Positions 34,430-44,042 of a stretch of 64,000 nt of DNA are shown piece by piece; position 1 is the stretch's first letter, and each line of letters starts with the position of its first letter. Position numbers and translations under genes: made by a program. The stretch is from positions 124,001 to 188,000 of the forward strand of contig JALKAW010000006.1 of the NCBI GenBank assembly GCA_023015825.1, read 5' to 3'. The stretch is from Flavobacteriaceae bacterium S0862 (GTDB lineage Bacteria > Bacteroidota > Bacteroidia > Flavobacteriales > Flavobacteriaceae). The notes beneath the pieces were generated by a model that saw only the letters and a program-made list of their open reading frames with translations, was not told where the DNA came from and searched no databases.

Positions 34430-36751
34430 ATGATAAAAAAAGCAATAGCATTAATGTTGTTAATTGTTGCTGTGTACTGGAGTTTTTCAGCAATCATACC
34501 ATCAAAAATATCTGATTTAAGTACTGATAAGAATGAATTTTCAACCGAACGAGCTTTAATTCATCTTAAAGAAATTACCAAAGCACCACATTACGTTGGA
34601 AGTGAAGAACATAAAAAAGTAAGGAATTATATAGTTAATGAGTTAGAAAAATTAGGGTTAAATGTAGAAATTCAGGAAAGTTTCTCAATGAGAGAATGGA
34701 GAAATTTGTCTAAGCCTAAAAACATTATTGCAAAAATAAAAGGAAGCGACAATACTAAAGCATTACTATTATTATCACATTATGATAGTGCACCACAAGC
34801 ATCCTTAGGAGCTAGTGATGCAGGATCTGGAGTGGTTGCAATTCTAGAAAGTTTAAGAGCATATTTAAATAGTGGGAAACAGCCGAAAAACGATATTATA
34901 ATTGTTATTACTGATGCTGAAGAACTAGGACTTAATGGTGCAGATATTTTTGTAAATAAGCATCGATGGGCAAAAGATGTTGGGTTAGTACTAAATTTTG
35001 AAGCTAGAGGAAGCGGTGGATCAGCTGTAATGTGGCCAGAAACTAATGGAGGAAATGCCAAACTTGTAGATGAATTTGTTAAGGCTAATCCATCATACCC
35101 AGTGGCATACTCGTTAATTTATAGTATCTACAAATTATTACCAAACGACACGGATGCGACTCGATTTAGAGAAGATGGTGATATAGAAAGTTTTAATTTT
35201 GCATTTATTGATGATCATTACGACTACCACACTGCTAATGATACTTTTGAGCGTTTAGACAGAAATACATTGGAACATCAAGGATCATATTTAATGCCAT
35301 TATTAAATCATTTTTCAAATGTAGATTTGAGTAACCTAAAAAGCACTGATGATAACATCTATTTTAACGTACCATTGTTTAAAACCATAGCTTATGACTA
35401 TGCTTTAATATGGCCAATGTTTATTCTAGCGGTAATACTATTTATTGTTCTTGTTTTTTATGGGTTTAAGACTTCTCGATTGATTAAAGAAGATGTAATT
35501 AAAGGCTTTATTCCTTTATTTCTTTCTATTATAGGTTGTTTGGTAGTTGGCTACATTCTTTGGTGGATTATTAAATTTTTGAATCCTCAGTATTATGAAA
35601 TGCTACATGGTTTCACCTATAATGGTTACACGTATATTGCGGCTTTTAGTTTAGTAGCTATTGGTGTGTCTGCTTGTGTTTACAGTAAATACTATAAAGA
35701 AGACAATACTGGAAGCTTACTTGTTGCGCCAATTTTTATTTGGTTAATAATATGTGCTCTAGTAGGGCAGTATTTGGAAGGCGCTAGCTTTTTTATAATT
35801 CCAGTGTATTTTGCATTAATTAGCTTATTCATTCTTACAAGGCAGCAAAAACCAAGTCTATTATTAATGGCTATTTTGTGTTTTCCGTTGTTGTTTATTT
35901 TTAGTCCGTTTATAAAGCTTTTTCCTGTAGCATTAGGGTTTTTTATGAAAATCGGTTCAATTTCAATTACAGTAAAACTAGTGTCCATGTTACTTATTGC
36001 CTTAATCTTTGGACTAATGATATCGATATTCGGATTCTTTAAACAAAAAAAGCGTATGGCTTATGTGTTGTTTTTTATCGCATTTTGTTTTTTGATTTCA
36101 GCACAGTTTACATCTGGTTTTAATGAAGAACGACCAAAACCAAACAGCTTAGTATATGTTTTAAATGCAGATATCAATACAGCAAATTGGGCAACTTATG
36201 ATAAGAAACTAGATCCGTGGACAAAAAATTTCATAGATGATGCGGCAGATTTAAGTAAAGAGGATAATACATTTAGTAGTAAGTATAACTCAGGATTTAC
36301 CTACACGAAAAAAGCAGAAGCTAAACAAATTCCGCAATCAAAAATCACCGTCTATAAAGACACCATTATTGATGATTTAAGACATATTAAACTATCTGTT
36401 GTGCAGCAAAGAAGGATAAATAGATTTGATTTGTATGCAAATAAGGATGTTAAGTTTAAAGATTTTGAAGCCAATGGAATTGAAGTGCCTAAAGGAAGTC
36501 CAGAGGGATTTGCTTTTGATAATAGAAGAAGCACAAGGCTGTTTAGTTATTTTGTGTCTGATAATGATTCTTTAAATTTAAATTTCACAGTTCCTAAAGA
36601 TCAGAAAACACAATTTAAAATTTACGAGGCGTCTTTTGATTTATTATCAAACGAATTATTTACGGTTCCAGAAAGAACCAAAGAAATGATACCAAAACCA
36701 TTTATACTTAATGATGCAATTATAGTTACAAAAACCATTGATATTAACTAA
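34430..36751 (+). CDS. Membrane M28-family zinc peptidase
   Basis: 773 residues. One N-terminal membrane helix is followed by an M28 aminopeptidase domain at about residues 40-305: LLSHYDSAPQASLGASDAGSGV supplies a His and Asp, DAEELGLNGADIF the catalytic Glu pair, and NFEARGSGG and HTANDTFE further residues. Then come about nine membrane helices (residues 320-560) and a C-terminal soluble region of about 200 residues. The layout resembles Fxna/ER aminopeptidase-type proteins found in Bacteroidota. The catalytic domain probably faces the periplasm. Confidence 0.92.
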   Translation: MIKKAIALMLLIVAVYWSFSAIIPSKISDLSTDKNEFSTERALIHLKEITKAPHYVGSEEHKKVRNYIVNELEKLGLNVEIQESFSMREWRNLSKPKNIIAKIKGSDNTKALLLLSHYDSAPQASLGASDAGSGVVAILESLRAYLNSGKQPKNDIIIVITDAEELGLNGADIFVNKHRWAKDVGLVLNFEARGSGGSAVMWPETNGGNAKLVDEFVKANPSYPVAYSLIYSIYKLLPNDTDATRFREDGDIESFNFAFIDDHYDYHTANDTFERLDRNTLEHQGSYLMPLLNHFSNVDLSNLKSTDDNIYFNVPLFKTIAYDYALIWPMFILAVILFIVLVFYGFKTSRLIKEDVIKGFIPLFLSIIGCLVVGYILWWIIKFLNPQYYEMLHGFTYNGYTYIAAFSLVAIGVSACVYSKYYKEDNTGSLLVAPIFIWLIICALVGQYLEGASFFIIPVYFALISLFILTRQQKPSLLLMAILCFPLLFIFSPFIKLFPVALGFFMKIGSISITVKLVSMLLIALIFGLMISIFGFFKQKKRMAYVLFFIAFCFLISAQFTSGFNEERPKPNSLVYVLNADINTANWATYDKKLDPWTKNFIDDAADLSKEDNTFSSKYNSGFTYTKKAEAKQIPQSKITVYKDTIIDDLRHIKLSVVQQRRINRFDLYANKDVKFKDFEANGIEVPKGSPEGFAFDNRRSTRLFSYFVSDNDSLNLNFTVPKDQKTQFKIYEASFDLLSNELFTVPERTKEMIPKPFILNDAIIVTKTIDIN

Positions 36752-36818
36752 AATTTAGTCTTTGGCATTACTATTATTTCACTTAATTGTTTAGTTTTGA
36801 ACCCTTAAATAAATAGAC

Positions 36819-37520
36819 ATGAAAAAAGTTATTGGGATTTTATTTTTAGCAGTTGCATTTCAAGCCAGTGCACAAACTAATACTGAGCTATTAAAGCATT
36901 ATGAAGCCTATTATGCGCAAATGAAAAAGCAAGGAGATATGCAAGGTGTTGTTAATGCTTTAACTCACTTAAACGTGTTATCCCCTGATCAAGCCAGGTT
37001 AGACACTTTAGCGGTATTATACATGAATGGAGGCAAACACATGCAAGCTTTAAATACTATTGGATATGATAGTAACCCTAGTGATTCTGATATGGCAGTA
37101 GAAGTAAAAGCTGTATGTTTAAAAGCCGTGAATGAACCTCAAAGGGCTTTGGTTCATTTTGAAGAGCTTTTTAAAAGAGCGCCTAATGTGATGATTGCCT
37201 ATGAAATGGCTGATCTTAAAATTCAAGTAGATAATATTGCTGGAGCAATAGCAAACATTGAATATGGAATTACTAATTCTAAGGAAGGTGAAATGCGTGC
37301 ATATTATGACTCGCAAACGCCATATCAAGTACCTTCAAAAGCGGCGTTTATATATTTAAAAGGTTTGGCGAAATTTAAATTAAATCAAAGTGATTTAGAT
37401 GGAGCTATAGCTTTACTAGACGAGGCTATTGCTTTAGCCCCTAATTTCAATATCGCTATAGTAAGTAAAAATGCTTTGGTTTCTAGAAAAAACCCACCAC
37501 CAGTAAAAAAAGACAATTAG
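36819..37520 (+). CDS. Exported TPR-like protein
   Basis: 233 residues with a signal peptide (MKKVIGILFLAVAFQASAQ). The rest is helix pairs with TPR-like spacing, clearest at AAFIYLKGLAKFKLNQSDLD and GAIALLDEAIALAPNF. It is a likely periplasmic scaffold with no catalytic motif. It stands 67 bases after the M28 peptidase. Confidence 0.8.
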   Translation: MKKVIGILFLAVAFQASAQTNTELLKHYEAYYAQMKKQGDMQGVVNALTHLNVLSPDQARLDTLAVLYMNGGKHMQALNTIGYDSNPSDSDMAVEVKAVCLKAVNEPQRALVHFEELFKRAPNVMIAYEMADLKIQVDNIAGAIANIEYGITNSKEGEMRAYYDSQTPYQVPSKAAFIYLKGLAKFKLNQSDLDGAIALLDEAIALAPNFNIAIVSKNALVSRKNPPPVKKDN

Positions 37521-37661
37521 GAAAATAATTAATTTGCTTTATTAGAAACAACACTTACTAGTTGGTTTTTTAGTTAAATAAATACTAATATTTATCAACA
37601 AAAAACAAGGATTTGTTTAGCATTTGCTATTTTCACAGACTAAACCAAAAATCCAATTAAT

Positions 37662-40127
37662 TTGAAACATTCTATTAAAGTGTTACTATTAGCTTTAACG
37701 CTAATTGTATCTTCATGTAACACATCCAAAAAAGCAGCCGAAGCTGAGGCTACCAAAAAAGCAGCAGCTACTAAAAAAGCAAAGCCAACACCAAAAAAAG
37801 GTGATATTCAACCTTACAGTAAGGTAGTAACTAAAGATGCCAAAACAGACGAAGGTCTTTTTAAAGTCCATAAAATTGACGATAAATACCTTTATGAAAT
37901 TCCAGATTCACTTTTAGGAAGAGAAATGTTGGTTGTTTCTAGAATTGCTAAAAACACATCTAATAATAGAAATTTTGGCGGGCAAAAAGCAAATACTCAA
38001 GTATTACGTTGGCAAAAAAAGGATAAGCAAATTGTTGTTCGTATAGTATCGCACAGCATTGTTGCAGATGAAGACAAACCTGTTCACGAAGCGGTTGTAA
38101 ACTCCAATTTTGAACCTGTTTTGTATACCTTCCCAATTAAAGCTTTTAACGACGATAAAACAGCTACAGTTATTGATGTAACAGAATTATATAGTACTGA
38201 TGTTAAAGCTTTAGGATTACCACAGTACCTTAGAACTAGCTACAAAATAAGCAGATTAGACTCCAAAAAATCTTTCATCGAAAGTGTAAAAAGTTATCCT
38301 ATTAACATTGAAGCTAGACATGTAAAAACATATGTAGCTAATGCGGCTCCTTCAAATAGTTCTACAGGAACAGTATCTGTAGAAATGAATACTTCTATGC
38401 TATTATTACCAAAAGAGCAAATGAAAAGACGTCACTTTGATGAACGTGTTGGATGGTTTGCCAGATCGCAAGTCGATTATGGTCTTGAAGATCAAAAAAG
38501 CAAAAGAGTGACCTATTTGAATCGTTGGAGACTAGAAGTAAAAGATGAAGATATTGAAAAATTTAAACGTGGTGAATTAGTTGAGCCTAAAAAACAAATT
38601 GTTTATTATATAGACAGAGCGACACCAAAAAAGTGGCGTAAATACATAAAACAAGGTATTGACGATTGGCAAGTAGCTTTTGAAGCAGCTGGATTTAAAA
38701 ATGCCATTATTGGAAAATATCCTCCAACAGTTGAAGAAGATCCTGAGTGGACACCAGAGGATGCTCGTTATTCAGTAGTGCGATATTTGGCATCTCCTAT
38801 TCCTAATGCCAATGGACCTCACGTTGCAGATCCTCGTTCGGGCGAAATATTAGAGTCAGATATTAACTGGTATCATAATGTTATGAGTTTATTACAAGGT
38901 TGGTTCTTTGTTCAAACGGCAGCTATAAATCCAGAGGCGCAAATGGTTGGGTTTAAAGACGAAGTAATGGGTGAGCTTATCAAGTTTGTATCTTCTCATG
39001 AAGTTGGACATACTTTAGGATTGCCGCATAACATGGGAAGTAGTAGTGCTTACAAAGTAGACGATTTACGTGATCCAGCCTTTACACAAAAATATGGTAC
39101 AGCGCCATCTATAATGGATTATGCACGTTTTAATTACGTAGCACAACCAGGAGACGAAGGCGTTGCATTAATGCCAAATATTGGTGTTTATGACAAACAT
39201 GCAATTCGATGGGGATATCGTCCAATTTTAGATGCAAAAACACCTTACGATGAAAAAGCAACTTTAGATAAGTGGATTTTAGACCATGCTGATGACCCAA
39301 TGTATCGTTTTGGTCAATTAAACGGAATTGATCCTTCTGCTCAAACCGAAGATTTAGGTGATGATGCTATAAAAGCAAGCGCATATGGTATTGCTAACTT
39401 AAAGCGCATTGTACCAAACTTAATTGAGTGGACTACTAAAGATGGTGAAACGTTTGGTGATTTATCTGAAATGTATGGCCATGTTGTATCACAGTACAAT
39501 CGTTACATGGGGCACGTTACAACCAATATTGGCGGTGTGTATAAGTACACAAAAACTGCAGATCAACCTGGGGATGTTTTTGTTAATGTTGATAAAGAGC
39601 ACCAAGAAAACTGTTTAGAATTTTTAAATGAAGAACTATTTAAAACACCAACTTGGTTAATTGACGAAGCTATCATCAAGAAAACTGAATTTAATGGTGT
39701 AACCGAGCGTATTAGAGGAATCCAAGCAAGAACATTAAATAACATTTTAAATCTTACGAGAATGATGCGAATGATTGACAATGAAACTCTTAATGGTTCT
39801 GAGGCTTATTCTTTAACGTCAATGATGACAGATTTGCGTAATGGTATTTGGTCAGAAGTGCGTTCAGGAAGAAATATAGACACTTACAGAAGAAATCTAC
39901 AACGTGCGCATGTTGAAAGATTGGCAACACTAATGAACTCTAATGACGTAAGAGGTTTTAGAGGGACCGTTACTGTAAAGCAATCAGATATTCTTCCAAT
40001 AGTTCGTGGTGAACTAAATAGAATTAAGCGTTTAGCTCAAAGTGGAGCTAATAGAGGAAATACCTTAACTAGATATCATTTACAGGATATCGTTGAGCGT
40101 ATAGATGCTATTTTGGATCCTAAATAA
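37662..40127 (+). CDS. Lipoprotein zinc metalloprotease (DUF5117/DUF4953 type)
   Basis: 821 residues. The signal peptide ends in a lipobox (LIVSSCN), so it is an outer- or inner-membrane lipoprotein. After an Ala/Lys-rich linker come beta-rich domains of DUF5118/DUF5117 type, then the protease domain with HEVGHTLGLPHN near residue 446, a metzincin-type zinc site, and SIMDYARFNYV as the Met-turn. The C-terminal region is helical. The start is TTG at 37662, needed to keep the signal peptide. The substrate is unknown. A strong terminator follows. Confidence 0.9.
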   Translation: MKHSIKVLLLALTLIVSSCNTSKKAAEAEATKKAAATKKAKPTPKKGDIQPYSKVVTKDAKTDEGLFKVHKIDDKYLYEIPDSLLGREMLVVSRIAKNTSNNRNFGGQKANTQVLRWQKKDKQIVVRIVSHSIVADEDKPVHEAVVNSNFEPVLYTFPIKAFNDDKTATVIDVTELYSTDVKALGLPQYLRTSYKISRLDSKKSFIESVKSYPINIEARHVKTYVANAAPSNSSTGTVSVEMNTSMLLLPKEQMKRRHFDERVGWFARSQVDYGLEDQKSKRVTYLNRWRLEVKDEDIEKFKRGELVEPKKQIVYYIDRATPKKWRKYIKQGIDDWQVAFEAAGFKNAIIGKYPPTVEEDPEWTPEDARYSVVRYLASPIPNANGPHVADPRSGEILESDINWYHNVMSLLQGWFFVQTAAINPEAQMVGFKDEVMGELIKFVSSHEVGHTLGLPHNMGSSSAYKVDDLRDPAFTQKYGTAPSIMDYARFNYVAQPGDEGVALMPNIGVYDKHAIRWGYRPILDAKTPYDEKATLDKWILDHADDPMYRFGQLNGIDPSAQTEDLGDDAIKASAYGIANLKRIVPNLIEWTTKDGETFGDLSEMYGHVVSQYNRYMGHVTTNIGGVYKYTKTADQPGDVFVNVDKEHQENCLEFLNEELFKTPTWLIDEAIIKKTEFNGVTERIRGIQARTLNNILNLTRMMRMIDNETLNGSEAYSLTSMMTDLRNGIWSEVRSGRNIDTYRRNLQRAHVERLATLMNSNDVRGFRGTVTVKQSDILPIVRGELNRIKRLAQSGANRGNTLTRYHLQDIVERIDAILDPK

Positions 40128-40145
40128 TCTAAAATTAGATATATA

Positions 40146-40177
40146 AAAAGCCTTTCCAATTGGAAAGGCTTTTTTAG
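40146..40177 (+). terminator. Intrinsic terminator after the metalloprotease
   Basis: AAAGCCTTTCC pairs with GGAAAGGCTTT around AATT and is followed by a T-run. Confidence 0.9.
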
Positions 40178-40238
40178 TTAGCACTAACTCATCATCAAAC
40201 AAAACCTTTTAGTTTAATAATGCTTTTTGAACGAATAG

Positions 40239-40718
40239 CTAATCTACAGTTTCATCTCTTTCACGATCAATGTATTGAATATCTCGAGTATTTTTTTGTA
40301 CAGCAATTGCCGAAAAAATGCTAAGTAAAAAAGACATTCCATAAAATCCTTTTTCACTTAACCATAAATCTGCATTCCATAAACCAATAACTAGAAGTAT
40401 TATTGCTGCCGCCGTTGAAAACCAACATATACTATAGTATATTTCTGTGACAGGTATCCCTTCTAACTTATCTCTAACTGCTTTTTGCAAAGAAACGACC
40501 GAAAATAAACCAAAAAGTAATATCGTAAAGTAATATCCTTTTTCGTTCAATTCCATATCTGCATTCCATAAACCTATGCAATAAGCAGTCATTGCTATTA
40601 ATAGTGTAGCCCAAGACGCTCCTATAAAAGCTGCAGTAGGTTTCTGATCAAATACTTTTGCTTTCTTTTCTTTTTTTTCTAATGTTTCGTCTACCGAAAC
40701 GGTTGTTTGATAATCCAT
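40239..40718 (-). CDS. YiaA/YiaB-family inner membrane protein
   Basis: 159 residues with four hydrophobic segments in two repeated halves. The repeat is visible in YCIGLWNADMELNEKGYYFTILLFGLFSVVSLQKAVRD and the later IGLWNADLWLSEKGFYGMSF, the YiaAB two-helix unit. Function is unknown. On the minus strand it lies downstream of the 54-residue peptide ORF, and both share the same leader sequence. Confidence 0.9.
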   Translation of the reverse strand: MDYQTTVSVDETLEKKEKKAKVFDQKPTAAFIGASWATLLIAMTAYCIGLWNADMELNEKGYYFTILLFGLFSVVSLQKAVRDKLEGIPVTEIYYSICWFSTAAAIILLVIGLWNADLWLSEKGFYGMSFLLSIFSAIAVQKNTRDIQYIDRERDETVD

Positions 40719-40794
40719 GTTTTTTGTTTTAATAATTATTCAACCAAGTAACCTTTGAAAAATACCTTATTATCTTGGTTATTTATTTGTTTTA

Positions 40795-40959
40795 CTATCT
40801 ACTAGCCAATTGGTAACAAATTTGATGTGCTGATGGAATGGGCATTCCAGAAATGGAATTATTATACCTTTCTATTATTTCTCTTGAAATTGTTTGAGAA
40901 AATATTGTTATTGTACTTATTGCAGCTACAAATAGTAATACTTTAAAATGTCGTTTCAT
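40795..40959 (-). CDS. Possible 54-residue exported peptide
   Basis: ATG at 40959 (minus) opens 54 codons to a TAG at 40795-40797. The head MKRHFKVLLFVAAISTITIF followed by SQ is a convincing signal peptide. The mature part is about 32 residues, with one Cys and the segment NSISGMPIPSAHQICYQ. A TAATTATTAAAACAAA leader lies just before the ATG and also before yiaA. No family is recognised. The signal peptide and leader favour a real gene over chance. Confidence 0.6.
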   Translation of the reverse strand: MKRHFKVLLFVAAISTITIFSQTISREIIERYNNSISGMPIPSAHQICYQLASR

Positions 40960-41110
40960 AATGATTTGTTTTAATAATTACTTGACAAAAGTGCGAATGA
41001 AATAATAGTTTGAAAATTGATATTTTTTGAATTACTGACGATATTTTTTCACTATAAAAACTTATATATACTATTTAATATGTATTTTTATATATATTAA
41101 TGACGATATA

Positions 41111-42625
41111 ATGAATCATATAAATCATGTTTTTTTAGATTTTACCAAAGAAGAACAACAAAGCTTTTTACATTATTTAGAAAAAAAGAACAAACGAAAT
41201 GATTTTAAGAATATTCAGTTATTTAAACTTTTAGTAAAAAATGAATTGTCCTCTAAAGAAATTTGTTTTAAACTATATAAAAGCAATAAACAAAATGCCT
41301 ATCATGCATTAAGAAAAAGATTATATAAATCGTTAATTGACTTTGTAGCCAATGTAAATTTGGAAGAAGAAAACTCCATAGACATGCAAATAATTAAATA
41401 TATTCTAGCATCTAGGGCGCTTTTTCAAAAGGGTCAATATAAACTGGCATATAATATCTTAAATAAGGCAGAAACTTACGCAAATGAATATTATTTATTC
41501 GCTTTACTAAATGAAATATATCACACACAAATACAGTATAGCTACACCTATAAAGATCTAGATATTGATAGCATAATTTTAAAGCTTAAAGAAAACCAGA
41601 AAAATCATCATTTAGAAAACCAACTAAATATTGTATATGCTAAGATCAGGCAAACACTAAATGAAATTAGCTTTGAAGGAGAGGTAATCGATTTTCAAAG
41701 CATTTTAAACAACACACTTAAGGAGTATAATATTGATACCAACGAATCATTATCATTTAAATCATTATATCAATTAATGACTATTGTAAGCATTTCTGCC
41801 TTTGTAACAAATGACTATTTACAAATTGAGCCATTTTTACTAAATAGATATCAATCCATAAAAGTTCATAAACACAAAGACAAACAATTATATTTTCATA
41901 TACATGTTATTTATATTATTGCAAACACTTTATTTAGAAATAAAAAATTTAAAAAATCATTAGAGTACTTGCAACAAATGCATGAATTAATGCAGGAGAA
42001 AAAAAACAAGCACCATAATAGCTTTAAATTAAAATACAACTTACTATTAGCATTAAATATAAATTACTTAAATAAACAACAACTAGCCATTGAAACTCTA
42101 AAACCATTAGTGAGTAAAAACCATTCAGATATTGAATCTCTCTTAAATATAAATCTTAGCTTAATTACATTTTATTTTCAAAATGAGGAATACACAAAAG
42201 CACATCATGTATTATCCAAACTGTATCACACTGATCAATGGTATATAAAAAAAGCCGGAGTTGAATGGGTTATGAAAAAAAGTTTAATAGAAATATTGTT
42301 ACATATTGAACTTGAAAATTTAGAGTTTGTAGAATCTAGAATTATCAGTTTTAAAAGGTCCCATTTTGAATATTTAAAAAGTATTAAACAAGATAGAGCA
42401 ATAACCTATTTATTATTAGTTGAAGCCTATTATAAAAACCCAGAAATTATTTCTGGTCATGAATTTAGAAATAAAGTAGAGTCTTCGTTTGAATGGATTG
42501 ATGCAGAACAAGAAGATATTTTTGTAATGAGTTTTTATGCATGGTTAAAAAGTAAAATGGATAACAAGAAGTTATTTCCAACAACCTTAGACATAATTTC
42601 TTTAGCGCAAACTGTTAATGCATAG
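41111..42625 (+). CDS. Orphan helical-repeat protein
   Basis: 504 residues, no signal peptide or membrane helix. The N-terminal 90 residues (FTKEEQQSFLHYLEKKNKRN, then ELSSKEICFKLYKSNKQNAYHALRKRL) are helical, with a possible helix-turn-helix feel. The rest has TPR-like helix pairs such as ALFQKGQYKLAYNILNKAE and FRNKKFKKSLEYLQQMHEL. Lys, Asn and Ile are very frequent, and the DNA is more AT-rich than its neighbours. The family is not recognised. It stands alone, divergent from the 54-residue peptide, with a Spy-like gene 72 bases downstream. Confidence 0.75.
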   Translation: MNHINHVFLDFTKEEQQSFLHYLEKKNKRNDFKNIQLFKLLVKNELSSKEICFKLYKSNKQNAYHALRKRLYKSLIDFVANVNLEEENSIDMQIIKYILASRALFQKGQYKLAYNILNKAETYANEYYLFALLNEIYHTQIQYSYTYKDLDIDSIILKLKENQKNHHLENQLNIVYAKIRQTLNEISFEGEVIDFQSILNNTLKEYNIDTNESLSFKSLYQLMTIVSISAFVTNDYLQIEPFLLNRYQSIKVHKHKDKQLYFHIHVIYIIANTLFRNKKFKKSLEYLQQMHELMQEKKNKHHNSFKLKYNLLLALNINYLNKQQLAIETLKPLVSKNHSDIESLLNINLSLITFYFQNEEYTKAHHVLSKLYHTDQWYIKKAGVEWVMKKSLIEILLHIELENLEFVESRIISFKRSHFEYLKSIKQDRAITYLLLVEAYYKNPEIISGHEFRNKVESSFEWIDAEQEDIFVMSFYAWLKSKMDNKKLFPTTLDIISLAQTVNA

Positions 42626-42697
42626 TTAAAAAGGCAAACAAGATTAAACCTTTTTATAACATCTAGGTCTTAACAGTATAACATCAATAATTAAATA

Positions 42698-43138
42698 ATG
42701 AAGAAGATATTATTAATTGCTATGGCACTTATAAGTTTACAAGGTATAGCACAAAAAAGACAAGGAGAACTTCGTAATGGAGATAGAAGTGAACGCTCAC
42801 GAACGTTAAGAAATCTAACTCCTGAACAAGCTGCAACACTACAATCAAAAAAAATGGCTTTACACTTAGATTTAAGTGAGGCACAACAAAAAGAAATTTA
42901 CAAGCTAAATTTAGCGAATGCTAAAGAACGTCAGGCTAAAATGGAAGCTGTAAAGAAGATGAGGGAAAGTGGTGAAAAGCCATCAAAAGAAGCTCGTTAT
43001 GATTTAATGAATGAGCGATTGGATAAGCAAATAGCTCAAAAAAGACAGATGAAATCCATACTTACTATAGAGCAATTTGAAAAGTTTAAAAAAGGTTCTA
43101 AACAGAAGAAAATTAAACAACGCAAACAGCAAAAATAG
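42698..43138 (+). CDS. Exported Spy/CpxP-like helical protein
   Basis: 146 residues with a signal peptide (MKKILLIAMALISLQGIAQ). The mature part is very basic and helical: LTPEQAATLQSKKMALHLDLSEAQQKEIYKL and a later LTIEQFEKFKK carry the LTxxQ-type repeats of Spy/CpxP-like periplasmic chaperones and DUF4890 proteins. It ends in a Lys-rich tail. Envelope-stress or folding roles are known for the wider family; here they are inference. Confidence 0.78.
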   Translation: MKKILLIAMALISLQGIAQKRQGELRNGDRSERSRTLRNLTPEQAATLQSKKMALHLDLSEAQQKEIYKLNLANAKERQAKMEAVKKMRESGEKPSKEARYDLMNERLDKQIAQKRQMKSILTIEQFEKFKKGSKQKKIKQRKQQK

Positions 43139-43192
43139 CATGAAAAGCCTAAACAAAGATTCAGAAAATCTTAGTTTATTTGATTGGTTAGT

Positions 43193-43226
43193 TAAAAAAA
43201 ACACTGCTTTATGCAGTGCTTTTTTA
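43193..43226. terminator. Bidirectional terminator between convergent genes
   Basis: CACTGC pairs with GCAGTG around TTTAT (43202-43218), flanked by an A-run and a T-run. Confidence 0.85.
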
Positions 43227-43235
43227 TGTTTTATT

Positions 43236-44042
43236 TTAATTGTCTTCTTTAGATAGAATATTTAACACTTGACCAACATTCAATTTTGTCCCCTTTAAAT
43301 TATTAAGTGATTGAAGTTCTTTAACACTTATATTGTGCTTTTTTGAAATGGAATACAACGTATCTCCTTTTGCCACCGTGTATTTAGCTACTATATATTC
43401 TTCCTTGGTTTTTCTGTTTCGCTTTGAAGGTTTATCATCAAATTTATAAAGCTGGTAACGCTCTATAAGACTAATAAGCTTTTCTGGATACTTTCTATCA
43501 GTTGCATAGCCTGCTCGTCTTAATTCTTTTGCCCAACCTTTATAATCGTCTTTGTTTAATTCGAATAATTTAGCATAGCGTTTTCGATTTGCTAAAAATT
43601 CTGAATGGTCTCTAAATGAGGTATTAGCATCTCTATATTTTCTGAAGCATTCTTGAGCTCTATCGTCGTCATGAAAGATTTTAGCACCTTCCCAGTCATG
43701 ACATTTTATTCCAAAATGGTTATTTGCCTTTACTGCCAAACGACCTCTCCCAGAACCAGACTCCAAAATACCTTGAGCCAATGTAATACTTGCTGGAATG
43801 CCATATTGCTTCATTTCTGCAATGGCAATATCTTTGTAAAAAGCAATGTACTCATCGGTAGATTTAATAACTGGAGCTTTTGTAATTGTTTTAGTTTCAG
43901 TGACAATTTCTTTTTTCTTTTTTGGAATTGATCTAGTATCGGTTTTTTTAATTCTAGTATCTACATTCCTAGCCGATTTTTTCCTAGAACCACAGCTTAC
44001 TATAAAAATACTTAGAGCGAGTATTAATATTATTCTATTCAT
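43236..44042 (-). CDS. Glucosaminidase-LysM lipoprotein
   Basis: 268 residues. The lipobox FIVSCG anchors it in a membrane. Residues 65-205 are a glucosaminidase domain (ITLAQGILESGSGRGRLAVKANNHFGIKC), with the catalytic Glu in LESG, cutting the glycan chains of peptidoglycan. A LysM domain (VAKGDTLYSISKKHNISVKELQSLN) at the C-terminus binds the wall. It is the last gene of an overlapping minus-strand operon, sharing 8 bases with the gene upstream. Confidence 0.93.
   Translation of the reverse strand: MNRIILILALSIFIVSCGSRKKSARNVDTRIKKTDTRSIPKKKKEIVTETKTITKAPVIKSTDEYIAFYKDIAIAEMKQYGIPASITLAQGILESGSGRGRLAVKANNHFGIKCHDWEGAKIFHDDDRAQECFRKYRDANTSFRDHSEFLANRKRYAKLFELNKDDYKGWAKELRRAGYATDRKYPEKLISLIERYQLYKFDDKPSKRNRKTKEEYIVAKYTVAKGDTLYSISKKHNISVKELQSLNNLKGTKLNVGQVLNILSKEDN

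Noticed and set aside
43140-43256. 38-codon ORF right after the Spy-like gene
   Set aside because: It reads through a strong bidirectional terminator and into the end of the convergent glucosaminidase gene; the C-terminal half is simply hairpin sequence.
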